A DNA stretch of 64,000 nt from Gammaproteobacteria bacterium (lineage in GTDB: Bacteria; Pseudomonadota; Gammaproteobacteria; Pseudomonadales; Pseudohongiellaceae): assembly GCA_018401885.1 (NCBI GenBank), contig JAGYKB010000008.1, positions 40,519 to 104,518 of the forward strand. The letters are read 5' to 3'. The translations under genes and the position numbers were made by a program. Within the stretch, counting starts at the first letter, position 1. Each line of letters begins with the position of its first letter. This document shows, piece by piece, positions 1 to 11,522 of this stretch. The notes beneath the pieces are model-generated. The model saw only the letters and a program-made list of their open reading frames with translations, was not told the DNA's origin and did not search any database.

Positions 1-1
1 T

Positions 2-418
2 GGTGACGGTGCAGCTGTCGCCGATCTGATGACCAAGTTCGGTAAAGAAATTCGCAGCGTGCCTGACGATCGCTGGCAGCGCGTGTCTGCTATTTTTGAC
101 AGTGCGGCCGTAGATGACGAGACGACCTGTGAGGTTATCGCGTCGGTTAAGGCGCAGACCGGCATGTTGCTCGACCCGCATTCGGCGATTGGCGTTGAAG
201 CCGCTCGCCGCTGCCGTCGTGAGGCTTCGGTGCCGATGATCACATTGGCAACGGCCCATCCTGCAAAATTTGGCGATGCGATAACGGCTGCCGGTCTGGC
301 TTCGCCAGAATTGCCAGAACACCTTGCTGATCTTTTCGAGCGTAAAGAGAATTTTAGCGTAGTCCTCAACGACCTTAGCGCCGTGACCGACTATGTGAAA
401 AAGCATGCGCGGCGTTAA
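2..418 (+). CDS. thrC: Threonine synthase, C-terminal part (5' truncated by window edge)
   Basis: Frame open from window edge (GDGAAVADLMTKFGKEI...); C-terminal threonine synthase-like sequence (LDPHSAIGVEAARR, TLATAHPAKF). Confidence 0.85.
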   Translation, partial: GDGAAVADLMTKFGKEIRSVPDDRWQRVSAIFDSAAVDDETTCEVIASVKAQTGMLLDPHSAIGVEAARRCRREASVPMITLATAHPAKFGDAITAAGLASPELPEHLADLFERKENFSVVLNDLSAVTDYVKKHARR

Positions 419-421
419 AGG

Positions 422-2164
422 ATGCCACTAGAACTCATTATCCGCACGCCCGGCGATTTAGTTCTACCCGATTCTTTGCCGCCGTTGGTCCGCCGAATTT
501 ACAGTCAGCGGCCACTCGCAGCACTCACCGAGCTCGAGCTGAAACTGTCGCAGCTTATTTCACCGACGCAGCTCAAAGGAATCGACGCGGCAGTAGGATT
601 ATTGGAAGCTGCGCTCAATAACGCAGAACGGCTATTGATCGTCGCAGATTTTGACGCTGACGGCGCTACGAGTTGCGCGCTGGTTATGACAGTGATGCGC
701 GCCCTAGGTTGCGCGCATATCGATTACATCGTGCCCAATCGATTCGAATATGGCTATGGGCTAACACCCGAAATCGTCGAGCTCGCGAAGGCAAAGGCTC
801 CTGATCTTATAATTACCGTCGACAACGGCATCTCGAGTCTTGAGGGTATATCTGTTGCGCGCGAAGCGGGCATTAAGACTCTCGTCACCGATCATCACCT
901 CCCGGGGCGCGAGCTGCCGGCAGCGGATGCGATCGTCAATCCAAATCAGCCCGGCTGTGAGTTTCCGAGTAAAAGCATCGCAGGCGTGGGTGTGATTTTT
1001 TATGTAATGCTTGCGCTGAGGAGTCGTCTTCGGGAGAGCGGGTGGTTTGAACGGAAAAACATTCCTGAGCCGAATCTGGCCGAACAGCTCGACCTAGTGG
1101 CGTTGGGAACGGTAGCCGATGTTGTCGCGCTCGATCACAATAATCGTATTCTAGTCAGTGAGGGGATCAAGAGGATTAGAGCAGGACGTGCGCGCCCTGG
1201 GATTCTTAGCTTATTGGCGCTCGCAAAGCGCAATTTCGCGACACTCGCTGCAAGCGATCTGGGCTTTGCTGTTGGGCCTAGGCTTAATGCTGCAGGGCGG
1301 TTAGATGATATGTCGACAGGTATCGAGTGTCTGCTCACGCATTCCGAGCACGAAGCGTATGAGTATGCCTTGAAACTCGACGGCATGAATAAAGATCGCC
1401 GCGATATTGAGGCCGGTATGCGCGAGCAGGCGTTTGCCTTGGTCGAGCAGCTCGCCCTCGACACCGATGATCTCCCCGCGGCGTTGAGTCTGTTCGATGA
1501 GCGATGGCACCAGGGCGTGGTCGGCATCGTTGCGTCTCGAATTAAAGAGCGCTGCCATCGTCCGGTTATCGCTTTCGCGCTGGCCGATGCGGATGCCCCT
1601 GATTCTGAACTCAAAGGCTCGGCAAGATCGATACCGGGTTTTCATATACGCGATGCGCTTGATGCGGTTGCAACCGCCAATCCTGGCCTAGTGACTAAAT
1701 TTGGCGGTCATGCGATGGCGGCGGGGCTCAGTCTTTCTCGCGCTAACTTTGATGCCTTCGCACGCGCCTTTGCCGCGGAGGCAACACGTATTTTAAGTCC
1801 TGAACTGTTACAGGCAACGATTGTGAGTGACGGCGAGCTTTCGGCCCATGAGCTAACGCTTGGCTGTGCTGAAGAGATTGCCGCCGCAGGCCCGTGGGGG
1901 CAGGCGTTCCCTGAGCCCTTGTTTCATGGTCGATTCAAGCTGCAACAGCAGCGCCGCCTTGGTGAGAACCATCTTAAAATGGTGTTGAGTCCTCTAGACG
2001 ACGATGCGGTTATCATCGATGCTATTGCCTTTGCTGTGAGTGAAGAAGAGTGGCCTGAGGCCACAGCGACTGAGATTGAGATAGCTTACAGGCTCAGCGT
2101 TAATGAATTTAGAGGAAATAGGGCGGTTCAGTTGATGGTTGAGCGTCTTCTCCAAAGTCATTAG
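422..2164 (+). CDS. recJ: Single-stranded-DNA-specific exonuclease RecJ
   Basis: 580 aa; DHH motifs DFDADGATS, VTDHHLPG, GGHAMAAG. Confidence 0.95.
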   Translation: MPLELIIRTPGDLVLPDSLPPLVRRIYSQRPLAALTELELKLSQLISPTQLKGIDAAVGLLEAALNNAERLLIVADFDADGATSCALVMTVMRALGCAHIDYIVPNRFEYGYGLTPEIVELAKAKAPDLIITVDNGISSLEGISVAREAGIKTLVTDHHLPGRELPAADAIVNPNQPGCEFPSKSIAGVGVIFYVMLALRSRLRESGWFERKNIPEPNLAEQLDLVALGTVADVVALDHNNRILVSEGIKRIRAGRARPGILSLLALAKRNFATLAASDLGFAVGPRLNAAGRLDDMSTGIECLLTHSEHEAYEYALKLDGMNKDRRDIEAGMREQAFALVEQLALDTDDLPAALSLFDERWHQGVVGIVASRIKERCHRPVIAFALADADAPDSELKGSARSIPGFHIRDALDAVATANPGLVTKFGGHAMAAGLSLSRANFDAFARAFAAEATRILSPELLQATIVSDGELSAHELTLGCAEEIAAAGPWGQAFPEPLFHGRFKLQQQRRLGENHLKMVLSPLDDDAVIIDAIAFAVSEEEWPEATATEIEIAYRLSVNEFRGNRAVQLMVERLLQSH

Positions 2165-2388
2165 TGTGACTGTCAGGGTAGTTGAGTGATCGCAAGAAGA
2201 GGAAGCATCAGTCGCGGAAGCCGGACACCGATAGGTCTACAATGACAGTGGAGAGCGTATTTGTTACCTTGTAACCCTCGATTTAGCTGTCTATGAAAAG
2301 CTGGTTCTATCTGACGAAATTGCAGAGCATGGTGTTGCGTCTCTCCATCAAATTGCGGGTAAACGCGCTTATAACAATGGAATAAAGC

Positions 2389-5310
2389 ATGTTAATTAAG
2401 TCTTATAAGCTATTGTTATTTATTATTTTAAGCTTAATTTCGTCTGTCTCTTCTGCGCAGATTCACAGGACAGACCAGATTGAAGTGGAGCTGCTTGCGG
2501 AAACGACCAATGTTGTGCCTGGTGAGACCTTGTGGCTCGCTATCCGCCTCAAGCCCATCGAGCACTGGCATACCTATTGGAAATTTGGCGGCGACAGCGG
2601 TGAGGCAACAAGCACTAGCGAGTGGCGGCTCCCCGCAGGCGCAAGTGCCGGCGAGATTCAATGGCCGATTCCTGAGTGGACACCGTTTCCAGGCAGCGAT
2701 CTTGTCACGTTTACTTACAAGAGGGAGGTCTACCTACCTCTTCCAGTCACAGTCCCCGCCGACTATGCCGATTCTTCATTTAATCTCGCGACTCAAATTG
2801 ATTGGCAGGTCTGCGACGAGATCTGTATTCCGGGTGCAGCCGAGTTCTCACTCACACTCCCGGTTGCTTCAGAGCCCACAATTGACCCGCGCTGGGTAGA
2901 CGGCTTTGCAGAGGCGCGCGCTAGCACGCCGCTCAAGCGTGAAGAACATGAGTTGGTTGCCACATTTAACGCACACGGCGGCGAAATTAATGTCATGGTG
3001 CAGGCGCCGGATGCACGCTTCATTGACGCCGACGAAGCATGGTTCTTCCCACAGCAGCGGCGAGTCATGAAATACGCGCCCGTACGCAAGGTCATGCTTG
3101 ACGGTGATCGTGTGCAGATAAGCACGGAGCAGCATCGGCGCTTCGATCCGCAGCAAGGCGAACTCGAAGGCTTGCTCGCATTCATCGACAGCGAGGGACA
3201 GTTACATGGCTATGATGTCCTCGCGACTCGCTCTCAGGTAGCCTGGGATAACAGTATCGAGGTTGAACTGCTAAGCGAGTCAACAACACTTGTGCCCGGC
3301 CAGACACAATGGTTAGGTCTGAGACTGAAACCCGCAGCGCATTGGCACACTTATTGGAAAATGGGTGGTGACAGCGGCGAGCCAACGAGCCTCAGTGATT
3401 GGTCTGTGCCGGCAGGCACTCGCATCGGAGAACTTGAATTTCCCGCTCCGCATTGGCTGCCATTCTACGAGACTGACCTCGTTAATTTTGGCTACGAAGA
3501 CGAAGTGGTGATTCCTGTTGCAATCACGCTGCCCGCTAACTTTAGCGATGACAGCGCAACAATAGCCACGACTGCTTTTTGGAATGTATGCGAGCAGATT
3601 TGTATTCCAGGTGAGCAGCGTCTCGAGCTCACTTTGCCTGTTGCGCAGAGCCTCCAGCTTGACGCCGTCGCTGAGGGGTATTTTGCGAAAGCGCGTGAGC
3701 AGCTTCCGATCCAAGACCATGACATTGAGCAGAGCGTGGTCGCTGCGGGCGAGCGTGTAAGTCTTGGGTTTAGCTCGGAGCAGGGGATTTTTGACGGCTT
3801 TACCGATGCCTATTTTTTCCCCGAGAAGCGCCGCGTAATAAAACCCGGCCCTCTGCGCGATGTCACCCTTAGCGCTAATTTACTACAGATCACCCATTCG
3901 CAGCCGCGGCGTATGCTCGAAGATCTAAGCGAGGTTTATGGCGTGTTGGTGCTCGAAGACGCGGACGGTGAGCGCGTAGCCTATGATTTCTCAAGTCCCG
4001 CGGTTGAATTGAGTGAGTTTTCGTTGCTGCCCATGGCTGCGGTAAATCAGCAAGATCAGAATGGCGGCGGTTTGCTTCTCTACGTTGCTTTCGCTTTCCT
4101 CGGTGGACTCATCCTTAACCTGATGCCCTGCGTGTTCCCAGTATTGTCGATGAAGGCGTTAAGTCTCGCCAAAAATTCCGGCGCCACTGCGCAGAAGCAG
4201 CGCAGGGATGGCTTGGCTTACACGGCGGGGGTTCTCGTGGCATTTATGGCGCTCGCGACGGTGTTAATCGTGCTGCGCGCCGGCGGCGAGCGAATAGGCT
4301 GGGCGTTCCAATTCCAGCAGCCTTGGTTTCTGGCACTCATTGTTTATGTGTTCTTCATGCTCGCCCTGAGCCTGTCTGGCGTGTTCGAAATTGGCACGAG
4401 CCTCATGGGTATGGGCGGCAATCTTGCGCAGAAAGAGGGTTATAAGGGATCTTTCTTTACAGGGGTGCTCGCGACCACGGTTGCGACTCCCTGCACGGCG
4501 CCCTTTATGGGGCCCGCGCTAGGCTTTGCTTTGACCCAGCCCTGGGCGCTGGCGATGATCGTGTTTATTTCTCTGGGGCTTGGTATGGCTGCTCCTATTT
4601 TGATTCTGTCCTATGTGCCCGTGCTGACTCGGTTCCTGCCCAAGCCTGGGCAGTGGATGGAAACCTTTAAGCAATTTATGGCATTTCCGCTCTACGCCTC
4701 TGCGCTGTTCTTCCTCTGGGTTCTGGGCAATCAGGTCGGAATCATGGGGATGACTCTCGTGCTCGGCGCCTGCGTCGTGCTCGCCTTTGCAGCTTGGTTA
4801 TACCAGAAGCGATATACGATGGGGCCGATCGCCTTGAGCTTAAATTATGCTACCGCCGCCGTTGCGGTCGGCTTTGCTCTTTATCTGATGCAGACGCCAT
4901 TTCTGCAGACTCAGGCGCGTGAGGCGAGTGTCGCCGAATACGACGAAGAGGGTAAGCTCCTCGCGAGCAGTGATAATTTCGAACCTTTTTCGGCGGCGAG
5001 ACTTGCCGAATTGCGCGCGGAAGGCAAGCCAGTCTTTATCAATATGACGGCAGACTGGTGTATCACCTGTCTCGCAAACGAGCAGACATCACTCAGCAGC
5101 GACGCGGTTAAGAAAGCGTTGGTCGATAATGACATCACGTATTTGAAAGGGGACTGGACGAACGAGGACCCCGAGATTACCGAAGTCCTCGAACAGTTTA
5201 ATCGGCCTTCGGTTCCACTCTACCTTTTGTATCCTCGCGAGGGAGAGCCTGAAATCCTGCCACAAATACTCACGCAGTCGACGTTACTTAATGCCTTCGG
5301 CGGTGTGTAA
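2389..5310 (+). CDS. DsbD/ScsB-like protein-disulfide reductase with duplicated N-terminal domain
   Basis: Signal peptide, two homologous N-terminal domains, membrane segments with NLMPCVFPVLSMK and TPCTAPFMGPALGFAL, C-terminal thioredoxin-like ADWCITC. Confidence 0.9.
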   Translation: MLIKSYKLLLFIILSLISSVSSAQIHRTDQIEVELLAETTNVVPGETLWLAIRLKPIEHWHTYWKFGGDSGEATSTSEWRLPAGASAGEIQWPIPEWTPFPGSDLVTFTYKREVYLPLPVTVPADYADSSFNLATQIDWQVCDEICIPGAAEFSLTLPVASEPTIDPRWVDGFAEARASTPLKREEHELVATFNAHGGEINVMVQAPDARFIDADEAWFFPQQRRVMKYAPVRKVMLDGDRVQISTEQHRRFDPQQGELEGLLAFIDSEGQLHGYDVLATRSQVAWDNSIEVELLSESTTLVPGQTQWLGLRLKPAAHWHTYWKMGGDSGEPTSLSDWSVPAGTRIGELEFPAPHWLPFYETDLVNFGYEDEVVIPVAITLPANFSDDSATIATTAFWNVCEQICIPGEQRLELTLPVAQSLQLDAVAEGYFAKAREQLPIQDHDIEQSVVAAGERVSLGFSSEQGIFDGFTDAYFFPEKRRVIKPGPLRDVTLSANLLQITHSQPRRMLEDLSEVYGVLVLEDADGERVAYDFSSPAVELSEFSLLPMAAVNQQDQNGGGLLLYVAFAFLGGLILNLMPCVFPVLSMKALSLAKNSGATAQKQRRDGLAYTAGVLVAFMALATVLIVLRAGGERIGWAFQFQQPWFLALIVYVFFMLALSLSGVFEIGTSLMGMGGNLAQKEGYKGSFFTGVLATTVATPCTAPFMGPALGFALTQPWALAMIVFISLGLGMAAPILILSYVPVLTRFLPKPGQWMETFKQFMAFPLYASALFFLWVLGNQVGIMGMTLVLGACVVLAFAAWLYQKRYTMGPIALSLNYATAAVAVGFALYLMQTPFLQTQAREASVAEYDEEGKLLASSDNFEPFSAARLAELRAEGKPVFINMTADWCITCLANEQTSLSSDAVKKALVDNDITYLKGDWTNEDPEITEVLEQFNRPSVPLYLLYPREGEPEILPQILTQSTLLNAFGGV

Positions 5311-5332
5311 TGAGCGCGCAATGGGGCGGGAA

Positions 5333-6247
5333 TTAATTCTTCCCCTCCGCGCTGTAACTCGCTAAAACGACGCTGACATTGTCTCTGCCACCGTTGCGAT
5401 TAGCATGATTGATCAGCGCGCGGCAGGTATCTGCAAGATCTCCATCAAACTCTCTGAGCGTGTCGCTAATCTGCCAGTCGGCGACCAGATCACTTAATCC
5501 ATCAGTGCAGAATAATAGAAGATCGCCTTCCTGCAATGTGCAGTGAAGAGTGTCGACTTGGATGGTCGCTTTGATTCCCAGTGCGCGGGTAACCACGTGG
5601 CCCATCCCTGTCGATCTGGAGTTGCGCTCCGTATAAAAGCCGTCGTCGATTAGCTCTTGGAGAAGGCTGTGATCATTCGTCAATTGCTCAAGGCTGCCTT
5701 GTCGAAAAAGATAAAGCCTCGAGTCGCCGATATGGGCAATAGTGAGCTGATTATCTGAGAGATGTGCCGCGATGGCAGTCGTCCCCATGCCCTTGTTTTC
5801 GGGCTCTAACGCCTGTGCGAAAATCGCGGCGTTAGCCTGTTCAAACGCTAATTTAAGGCTCTCTGCAGCCGAGTTTGCTGAGTCGTTATAGGATTTTGCG
5901 AAGTGCGCAGGTATGCACTCAACGGCAATCTGAGCGGCGACTTCGCCAGCGCGATGACCGCCCATCCCGTCGGCGATCACGATCAGTGTGGTTTCGACAT
6001 CGATGTGGAACCGATCCTGATTGACTTTACGCCTTCGCCCGCAGTCGCTCTGCGCTGCGAGAGAGAGATGGCTGCGCGACCCTGCCACGAGTGAGTGAAT
6101 CTCTGAAATGGCAGCGTAATTCTTGTACACGCTGTTGTTATTCTTGCTGCGCAAAAACCGTTTATCCTTTTGCTTCGGATCGGATTTGCATTCTAAGGCG
6201 CAGAGACTAGTCAGTAAACGATTGATTGCGAAGTGTTTGGCGCTCAT
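5333..6247 (-). CDS. PP2C-family serine/threonine protein phosphatase
   Basis: RRKVNQDRF, IADGMGGHRAGEVAA, AHIGDSRLYLFR, FCTDGLSDLV, GGRDNVSVVL motifs. Confidence 0.9.
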   Translation of the reverse strand: MSAKHFAINRLLTSLCALECKSDPKQKDKRFLRSKNNNSVYKNYAAISEIHSLVAGSRSHLSLAAQSDCGRRRKVNQDRFHIDVETTLIVIADGMGGHRAGEVAAQIAVECIPAHFAKSYNDSANSAAESLKLAFEQANAAIFAQALEPENKGMGTTAIAAHLSDNQLTIAHIGDSRLYLFRQGSLEQLTNDHSLLQELIDDGFYTERNSRSTGMGHVVTRALGIKATIQVDTLHCTLQEGDLLLFCTDGLSDLVADWQISDTLREFDGDLADTCRALINHANRNGGRDNVSVVLASYSAEGKN

Positions 6248-6298
6248 CAGAGTGTGGTAATCTCAGCTTTGACGCAGTCCATCTAAGGAGAGCAGGGC

Positions 6299-7453
6299 AT
6301 GAAGATTCCAGGTTTTGCGATGACACTACTCGCGGTCGTTCTCGTGTTTTATCTGCTGATCGTCGGTGAGGCCCTGTTGCTGCCCTTGGTGATTGCTATT
6401 GCCATTTGGTATCTGATCAACACCTTGGCCGCGATGTTTGGCCGAATAAGATTGAACGAGCATGAACTCCCGCGCTTTCTTTGTTTGATTCTGTCGTTTT
6501 TAACGTTTGCGTTGACGCTTTGGGGTATCGGTGGATTTCTCGGCGGCAGGCTAGAGGAGGTCATGCAGGTAATACCTGTTTATCAGGTGAACCTTACATC
6601 GAGGCTCGAAAATCTTCCTTTCCTCGATATGGCTGCTTATCAAGAGCGCGGCCTCATGCAGATGATTACCGAATGGATAGACCTGCCCGCCTACGCAGCG
6701 ACTATCGCGTCCTCCTTTGCAGGCATACTCGCGAGCGGCGGATTAATTTCGATTTATGTTCTTTTCCTTTTTCTCGAGCAAGGCAAATTCGATGAGAAAA
6801 TCTCGGCCCTGTTTGGGGCGGGTGGACAGGAGGGAGATGTGCGGAAAATCATCGACCGCGTCCGCAACGACATACAGAAATACATCAGCATTAAAATGTT
6901 TACGAGTTCTCTTACCGGTCTTCTTAGCTATCTTTTCCTCCGTGCGGTTGATGTGGATTTTGCCGGTGTTTGGGGACTTGTTATATTCCTGTTGAACTTT
7001 ATACCTACGGTCGGCTCAATAATTGCAACAATCTTCCCTGCGATGATTGCGCTTGCGCAGTCCGATGGGTATAGCCTGTTCTTGCTTGTGTTAGCGGGCA
7101 TCGGAACTCTCCAAATCGGTATAGGCAACATATTAGAGCCAAGGTTGATGGGAAGCTCGTTTAATCTGAGCCCCATAGTGATCCTGTTGAATCTCGGCCT
7201 TTGGGGCTATATCTGGGGCATTCCGGGTATGTTCCTGTGCGTGCCTTTCCTAATTATCCTTACCATTATCCTTAGTCACTTTCCCCAGACCCGTTATATT
7301 TCAGTAATTCTTAGCAGCGACGGCAAGCTTAGGGTTGCGGCCGATGAGGTTATCGATGACTTTGACTTTAAGCCAAACATGGCTGCGCTGTTAGGTCGCG
7401 ATAGGAATCCAGAGAGCGAGTCTAGGGAAAAGCAGAGCGAGAACGAGGGGTAA
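6299..7453 (+). CDS. AI-2E family transporter (PerM-like)
   Basis: Multi-TM protein; NFIPTVGSIIATIFP and GIPGMFLCVPFLIILTIIL motifs. Confidence 0.85.
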   Translation: MKIPGFAMTLLAVVLVFYLLIVGEALLLPLVIAIAIWYLINTLAAMFGRIRLNEHELPRFLCLILSFLTFALTLWGIGGFLGGRLEEVMQVIPVYQVNLTSRLENLPFLDMAAYQERGLMQMITEWIDLPAYAATIASSFAGILASGGLISIYVLFLFLEQGKFDEKISALFGAGGQEGDVRKIIDRVRNDIQKYISIKMFTSSLTGLLSYLFLRAVDVDFAGVWGLVIFLLNFIPTVGSIIATIFPAMIALAQSDGYSLFLLVLAGIGTLQIGIGNILEPRLMGSSFNLSPIVILLNLGLWGYIWGIPGMFLCVPFLIILTIILSHFPQTRYISVILSSDGKLRVAADEVIDDFDFKPNMAALLGRDRNPESESREKQSENEG

Positions 7454-7598
7454 TTAGCCTCTTTTTTCTGTCGCTCTGAGCCAAAAAACGCCTGCAAAAT
7501 CCGCTCGCTAGGCGTTATACTTCCTCCCCTTTAATTGCAGTCTGATCCGCAAACTCATGCCGGCTTCGCGCCGGCACTTTAGCCGATAAGTAGAAATT

Positions 7599-10196
7599 AT
7601 GAAAAGCGCAGAAATTCGCCAAAAATTCCTTCAATTCTTCGCCGACCGTGGCCATGAGATCGTGCCCAGCAGCTCGCTAGTACCGGGCAATGATCCAACG
7701 CTTCTGTTCACGAACGCGGGCATGGTCCAGTTTAAGGATGCTTTTTTGGGCGACGAAGTGAGAGCGGTCAATCGAGCCACTAGTTCGCAGCGCTGTGTGC
7801 GGGCGGGGGGTAAGCATAATGACCTCGAGAACGTAGGCTACACGGCGCGTCATCATACTTTCTTCGAAATGCTCGGCAACTTCTCATTTGGCGACTATTT
7901 TAAGCGCGAAGCGATCAAGTACGCGTGGGAGTTTCTCACCGTGGAGCTAGGTCTCCCGGCTGAGAAACTGTGGGTAACAGTTTATCAAGACGACGACGAA
8001 GCAGCTGCTCTGTGGCTCGATGAAATGAAAATCGATCCAACTCGTTTCTCGCGCCTGGGCGAAAAAGATAATTTTTGGGCGATGGGCGACACAGGCCCCT
8101 GTGGCCCGTGTTCCGAAATCTTCTTCGATCATGGCGAAGACGTGCCAGGTGGTCCGCCCGGCAGCCCCGACGAAGATGGCGATCGTTACATCGAAATCTG
8201 GAACCTCGTCTTCATGCAGTACGAGCGCAAAGCCGACGGCACGCTGATCTCATTGCCGAAGCCCTCTGTGGACACCGGTGCGGGCCTCGAGCGTGTCGCC
8301 GCTGTTCTGCAAAACGTACACAGCAATTACGAGATCGATCTTTTTCAATCACTTCTAGTGGATATCGGGCAGATCACCGGAGTGAAAGATCTCACCAACA
8401 ATTCGCTGCGGGTTATTGCCGACCATATTAGGTCCTGCTCGTTCCTCATCGTTGATGGTGTGCTGCCGTCTAACGAAGGACGCGGCTATGTTCTGCGCCG
8501 CATTATTCGCCGTGCGGTTCGTCATGGCTATCAACTCGGTGTGAAGGAGGTGTTTTTCTATAAAATTGTCGCAGGACTCGTGAAAGTAATGGGCGAGGCC
8601 TATCCCGAACTAAAGGCGAAACAGAGTAGTGTCGAAAAAGCGCTGCGCGATGAAGAACAGCAATTTGCGCGCACGCTAGAGAACGGCATGGTGATTCTGG
8701 AAAAAGCGATCGCTAGTCTCAACGGCGACACACTGGCTGGCGAGACGGTGTTTAAACTCTATGACACCTACGGGTTTCCTGTTGACCTCACCGCTGACGT
8801 TGCTCGCGAGTCCGGCATTACACTCGATATGGAAGGGTTCGAGGCTGCGATGCAAGTTCAGCGCGCACAGGCGCGCGCGGCCGGCAATTTCTCCGCAGTC
8901 GATAAGCTCGAGCTCGACGGAGTGGAGGTGACAGATTTTCGCGGCTATGAGGCCTTAGAGGCGACTGGCGACGTTGTTGCAATCTACGTCAACGGCGAGG
9001 CGCAAGAGTCGCTAAAAGCAGGTGAAGCGGCGACGCTGGTGCTAACTAGCTCTCCATTCTACGGAGAGTCAGGTGGGCAGGTAGGAGATAGCGGCACGCT
9101 GTTTGCCGAAGGTGTTGAATTTCGCGTCGATGACACGCAGAAGCAGAATGATGTGTTGCTACATATCGGTGAGCTAGTAATCGGTTCACTCAAAGTAGGG
9201 GACGCACTTGCTGGTCAAGTAGAGGCGAGAGCACGTAAAGCGATCACACTTAATCACTCGGCTACGCACCTTATGCATGCGGCGCTTCGTAATACGCTTG
9301 GCGAACATGTGACTCAGAAGGGATCGCTGGTGGATGCAACGCGACTACGCTTCGACTTCTCGCACTCAGCACCAGTGACTGCGGATGAGCTCGCAAAAAT
9401 TGAAGCCGCTGTGAATGCCGAAATATTGGCGAACACTCAGGTTGCGAAAGAGGTCATGGCGTTAGAGGCAGCGCAGCAGCGTGGTGCTATGGCGCTATTC
9501 GGCGAAAAATACGGTGACGAAGTTCGTGTGGTCAGTATGGGTGGCAAATTCTCGGTCGAATTCTGCGGTGGCACACACGTCGAGCGGACCGGTGATATTG
9601 GCCTTTTTAAAATTCTGAGCGAATCGGGAATCTCCTCGGGTGTTCGCCGAATCGAAGCGGTAACCGGGCAGGGCGCACTCGCGCTTGTTGCACGTGAAGA
9701 GCAGACGCTTAAACAGTTATGCGAGCTCGTTAAAGCTAATCAAGATGATTTGCTCGATCGCGTAAAGCAGATGAATGCGACTAATAAGGCGCTAGAGAAA
9801 GAGCTCGATCAGCTCAAAGCGAAAATGGCCTCGAGCGCGGGCAGCGACCTCGCGGCCAGCGCAAAAGAGGTTGGCGGCATCAAGCTTCTAGCCTGCGCGG
9901 TCGACGACTTCGATCCCAAGGCGTTACGCGAGACGGTAGATCAGCTCAAAAACAAGCTCGGCACCGCGGTCGTGTTACTGATCAGCACTGCGGGTGGAAA
10001 AGTCAGTATCGTCGCCGGCGTAAGCAAAGACCTTACCGATCGCATTAAGGCGGGCGAGCTTGCCAACATGGTTGCTACACAGGTCGGTGGCAAAGGGGGA
10101 GGTCGTCCAGATATGGCCATGGCGGGTGGAAGCGACGTCGAAGCGGTGCCGGCTGCCGTGGCGAGCATTGAAGAATGGGTAGCTAACAAGCTTTAA
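7599..10196 (+). CDS. alaS: Alanyl-tRNA synthetase
   Basis: 865 aa; [33 protein letters not shown]. Confidence 0.98.
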   Translation: MKSAEIRQKFLQFFADRGHEIVPSSSLVPGNDPTLLFTNAGMVQFKDAFLGDEVRAVNRATSSQRCVRAGGKHNDLENVGYTARHHTFFEMLGNFSFGDYFKREAIKYAWEFLTVELGLPAEKLWVTVYQDDDEAAALWLDEMKIDPTRFSRLGEKDNFWAMGDTGPCGPCSEIFFDHGEDVPGGPPGSPDEDGDRYIEIWNLVFMQYERKADGTLISLPKPSVDTGAGLERVAAVLQNVHSNYEIDLFQSLLVDIGQITGVKDLTNNSLRVIADHIRSCSFLIVDGVLPSNEGRGYVLRRIIRRAVRHGYQLGVKEVFFYKIVAGLVKVMGEAYPELKAKQSSVEKALRDEEQQFARTLENGMVILEKAIASLNGDTLAGETVFKLYDTYGFPVDLTADVARESGITLDMEGFEAAMQVQRAQARAAGNFSAVDKLELDGVEVTDFRGYEALEATGDVVAIYVNGEAQESLKAGEAATLVLTSSPFYGESGGQVGDSGTLFAEGVEFRVDDTQKQNDVLLHIGELVIGSLKVGDALAGQVEARARKAITLNHSATHLMHAALRNTLGEHVTQKGSLVDATRLRFDFSHSAPVTADELAKIEAAVNAEILANTQVAKEVMALEAAQQRGAMALFGEKYGDEVRVVSMGGKFSVEFCGGTHVERTGDIGLFKILSESGISSGVRRIEAVTGQGALALVAREEQTLKQLCELVKANQDDLLDRVKQMNATNKALEKELDQLKAKMASSAGSDLAASAKEVGGIKLLACAVDDFDPKALRETVDQLKNKLGTAVVLLISTAGGKVSIVAGVSKDLTDRIKAGELANMVATQVGGKGGGRPDMAMAGGSDVEAVPAAVASIEEWVANKL

Positions 10197-10277
10197 GGCT
10201 TCGTTAAGCAGCTAGTGAAAATAAGCTCGCCACGAGGCGAGTTCTTTCTGCCCTTGTAGGGCATCGAGTAGAGAATA

Positions 10278-11522
10278 ATGGCGCTGTTAGTATTGAAGTT
10301 CGGAGGTACCTCCGTAGGTACTGTAGAGAGAATCGAAGCGGTGGCCGATAAGGTTGCTGGCTTTAAAGCTGCGGGTGACGATATCGTCGTCGTGCTTTCG
10401 GCCATGAGTGGCGAGACAAACCGGCTTACCGATCTTGCCCACCAGATCATGGACTATCCGACGCCGCGTGAGATGGATGTGCTCCTATCCACAGGCGAAC
10501 AGGTGACTATCGCATTGTTGAGTATGGCGCTTGAAAAACGAGGCGTTCCTGCACGCTCGTTTACGGGTAATCAGGTACAGATTCGTACGTGCGAGACTCA
10601 CACTAAAGCGCGCATTCGCGAGATTGATGGCACGCGAATCAGCGCTCAATTGCAGCAAGGCAACGTAGTCGTTGTCGCGGGATTTCAAGGCGTAGATGAG
10701 CACGGCAATATAACAACGCTCGGACGCGGCGGCTCCGATACGACTGCGGTTGCACTTGCGGCGGCGCTTAACGCCGACGAGTGTCAGATCTATACCGATG
10801 TAAAAGGTGTCTATACCACCGATCCACGGGTGGTCGAAGACGCGAAACTCCTCGACAGTATCACATTCGAAGAGATGCTCGAGCTTGCGAGTCTGGGTGC
10901 CAAGGTTTTACAAATACGTGCGGTTGAATTTGCCGGCAAATACAAGGTGCCGCTGCGAGTGCTGTCGAGTTTTGAAGAGGGCGAGGGTACGCTCATTAGT
11001 TTAGAAGGGGAGTCGAAAATGGAAGATCCAACTATCGCCGGAATTGCTTTTCAGCGCGATGAAGCCAAGCTTACGGTCGCCGGAGTTCCCGATATTCCAG
11101 GTATCGCATACCAAGTTATCGGTCCTGTTAGCGCTGCCGGAATTGAGGTAGATGTGATCGTGCAGAATGCCGCCGCTGATGGTAACAATGACATTACCTT
11201 CACGGTAAAGCGCAGCGACAGTGAGCGTGCAAAGAAGATACTAGATGATCTGTCACCGTCGCTTAAAGCGGAGTCGGTCTCCCTCGATAAGAAAATCGGC
11301 AAGGTCTCTGTTGTTGGGGTTGGCATGAAATCGCATGCGGGCATCGCCAGCAAAATGTTCAAGGCACTAGCTGATGAGAACATCAACATTCAAATCATCA
11401 CTACGTCCGAAATAAAAATATCGATAGTGATCGATGAGAAGTACCTTGAGCTCGCCGTGCGTGCCTTGCATAGCGCATTTGATCTCGGTGATCCAGATTA
11501 TGAGAGGAAGAGTATAGACTAA
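10278..11522 (+). CDS. lysC: Aspartate kinase
   Basis: VLKFGGTSVGTVERI, C-terminal tandem ACT domains; follows alaS. Confidence 0.96.
   Translation: MALLVLKFGGTSVGTVERIEAVADKVAGFKAAGDDIVVVLSAMSGETNRLTDLAHQIMDYPTPREMDVLLSTGEQVTIALLSMALEKRGVPARSFTGNQVQIRTCETHTKARIREIDGTRISAQLQQGNVVVVAGFQGVDEHGNITTLGRGGSDTTAVALAAALNADECQIYTDVKGVYTTDPRVVEDAKLLDSITFEEMLELASLGAKVLQIRAVEFAGKYKVPLRVLSSFEEGEGTLISLEGESKMEDPTIAGIAFQRDEAKLTVAGVPDIPGIAYQVIGPVSAAGIEVDVIVQNAAADGNNDITFTVKRSDSERAKKILDDLSPSLKAESVSLDKKIGKVSVVGVGMKSHAGIASKMFKALADENINIQIITTSEIKISIVIDEKYLELAVRALHSAFDLGDPDYERKSID

Noticed and set aside
1135-1614. ORF 1135..1614 (-), 159 aa, antisense to recJ
   Set aside because: Ser/Arg-rich shadow of a strongly coding + strand gene; no recognisable domain
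10225-10246. gctcgccacgaggcgagttcttt between alaS and lysC as a lysine riboswitch
   Set aside because: Far too short for a lysine riboswitch; at most a weak terminator hairpin
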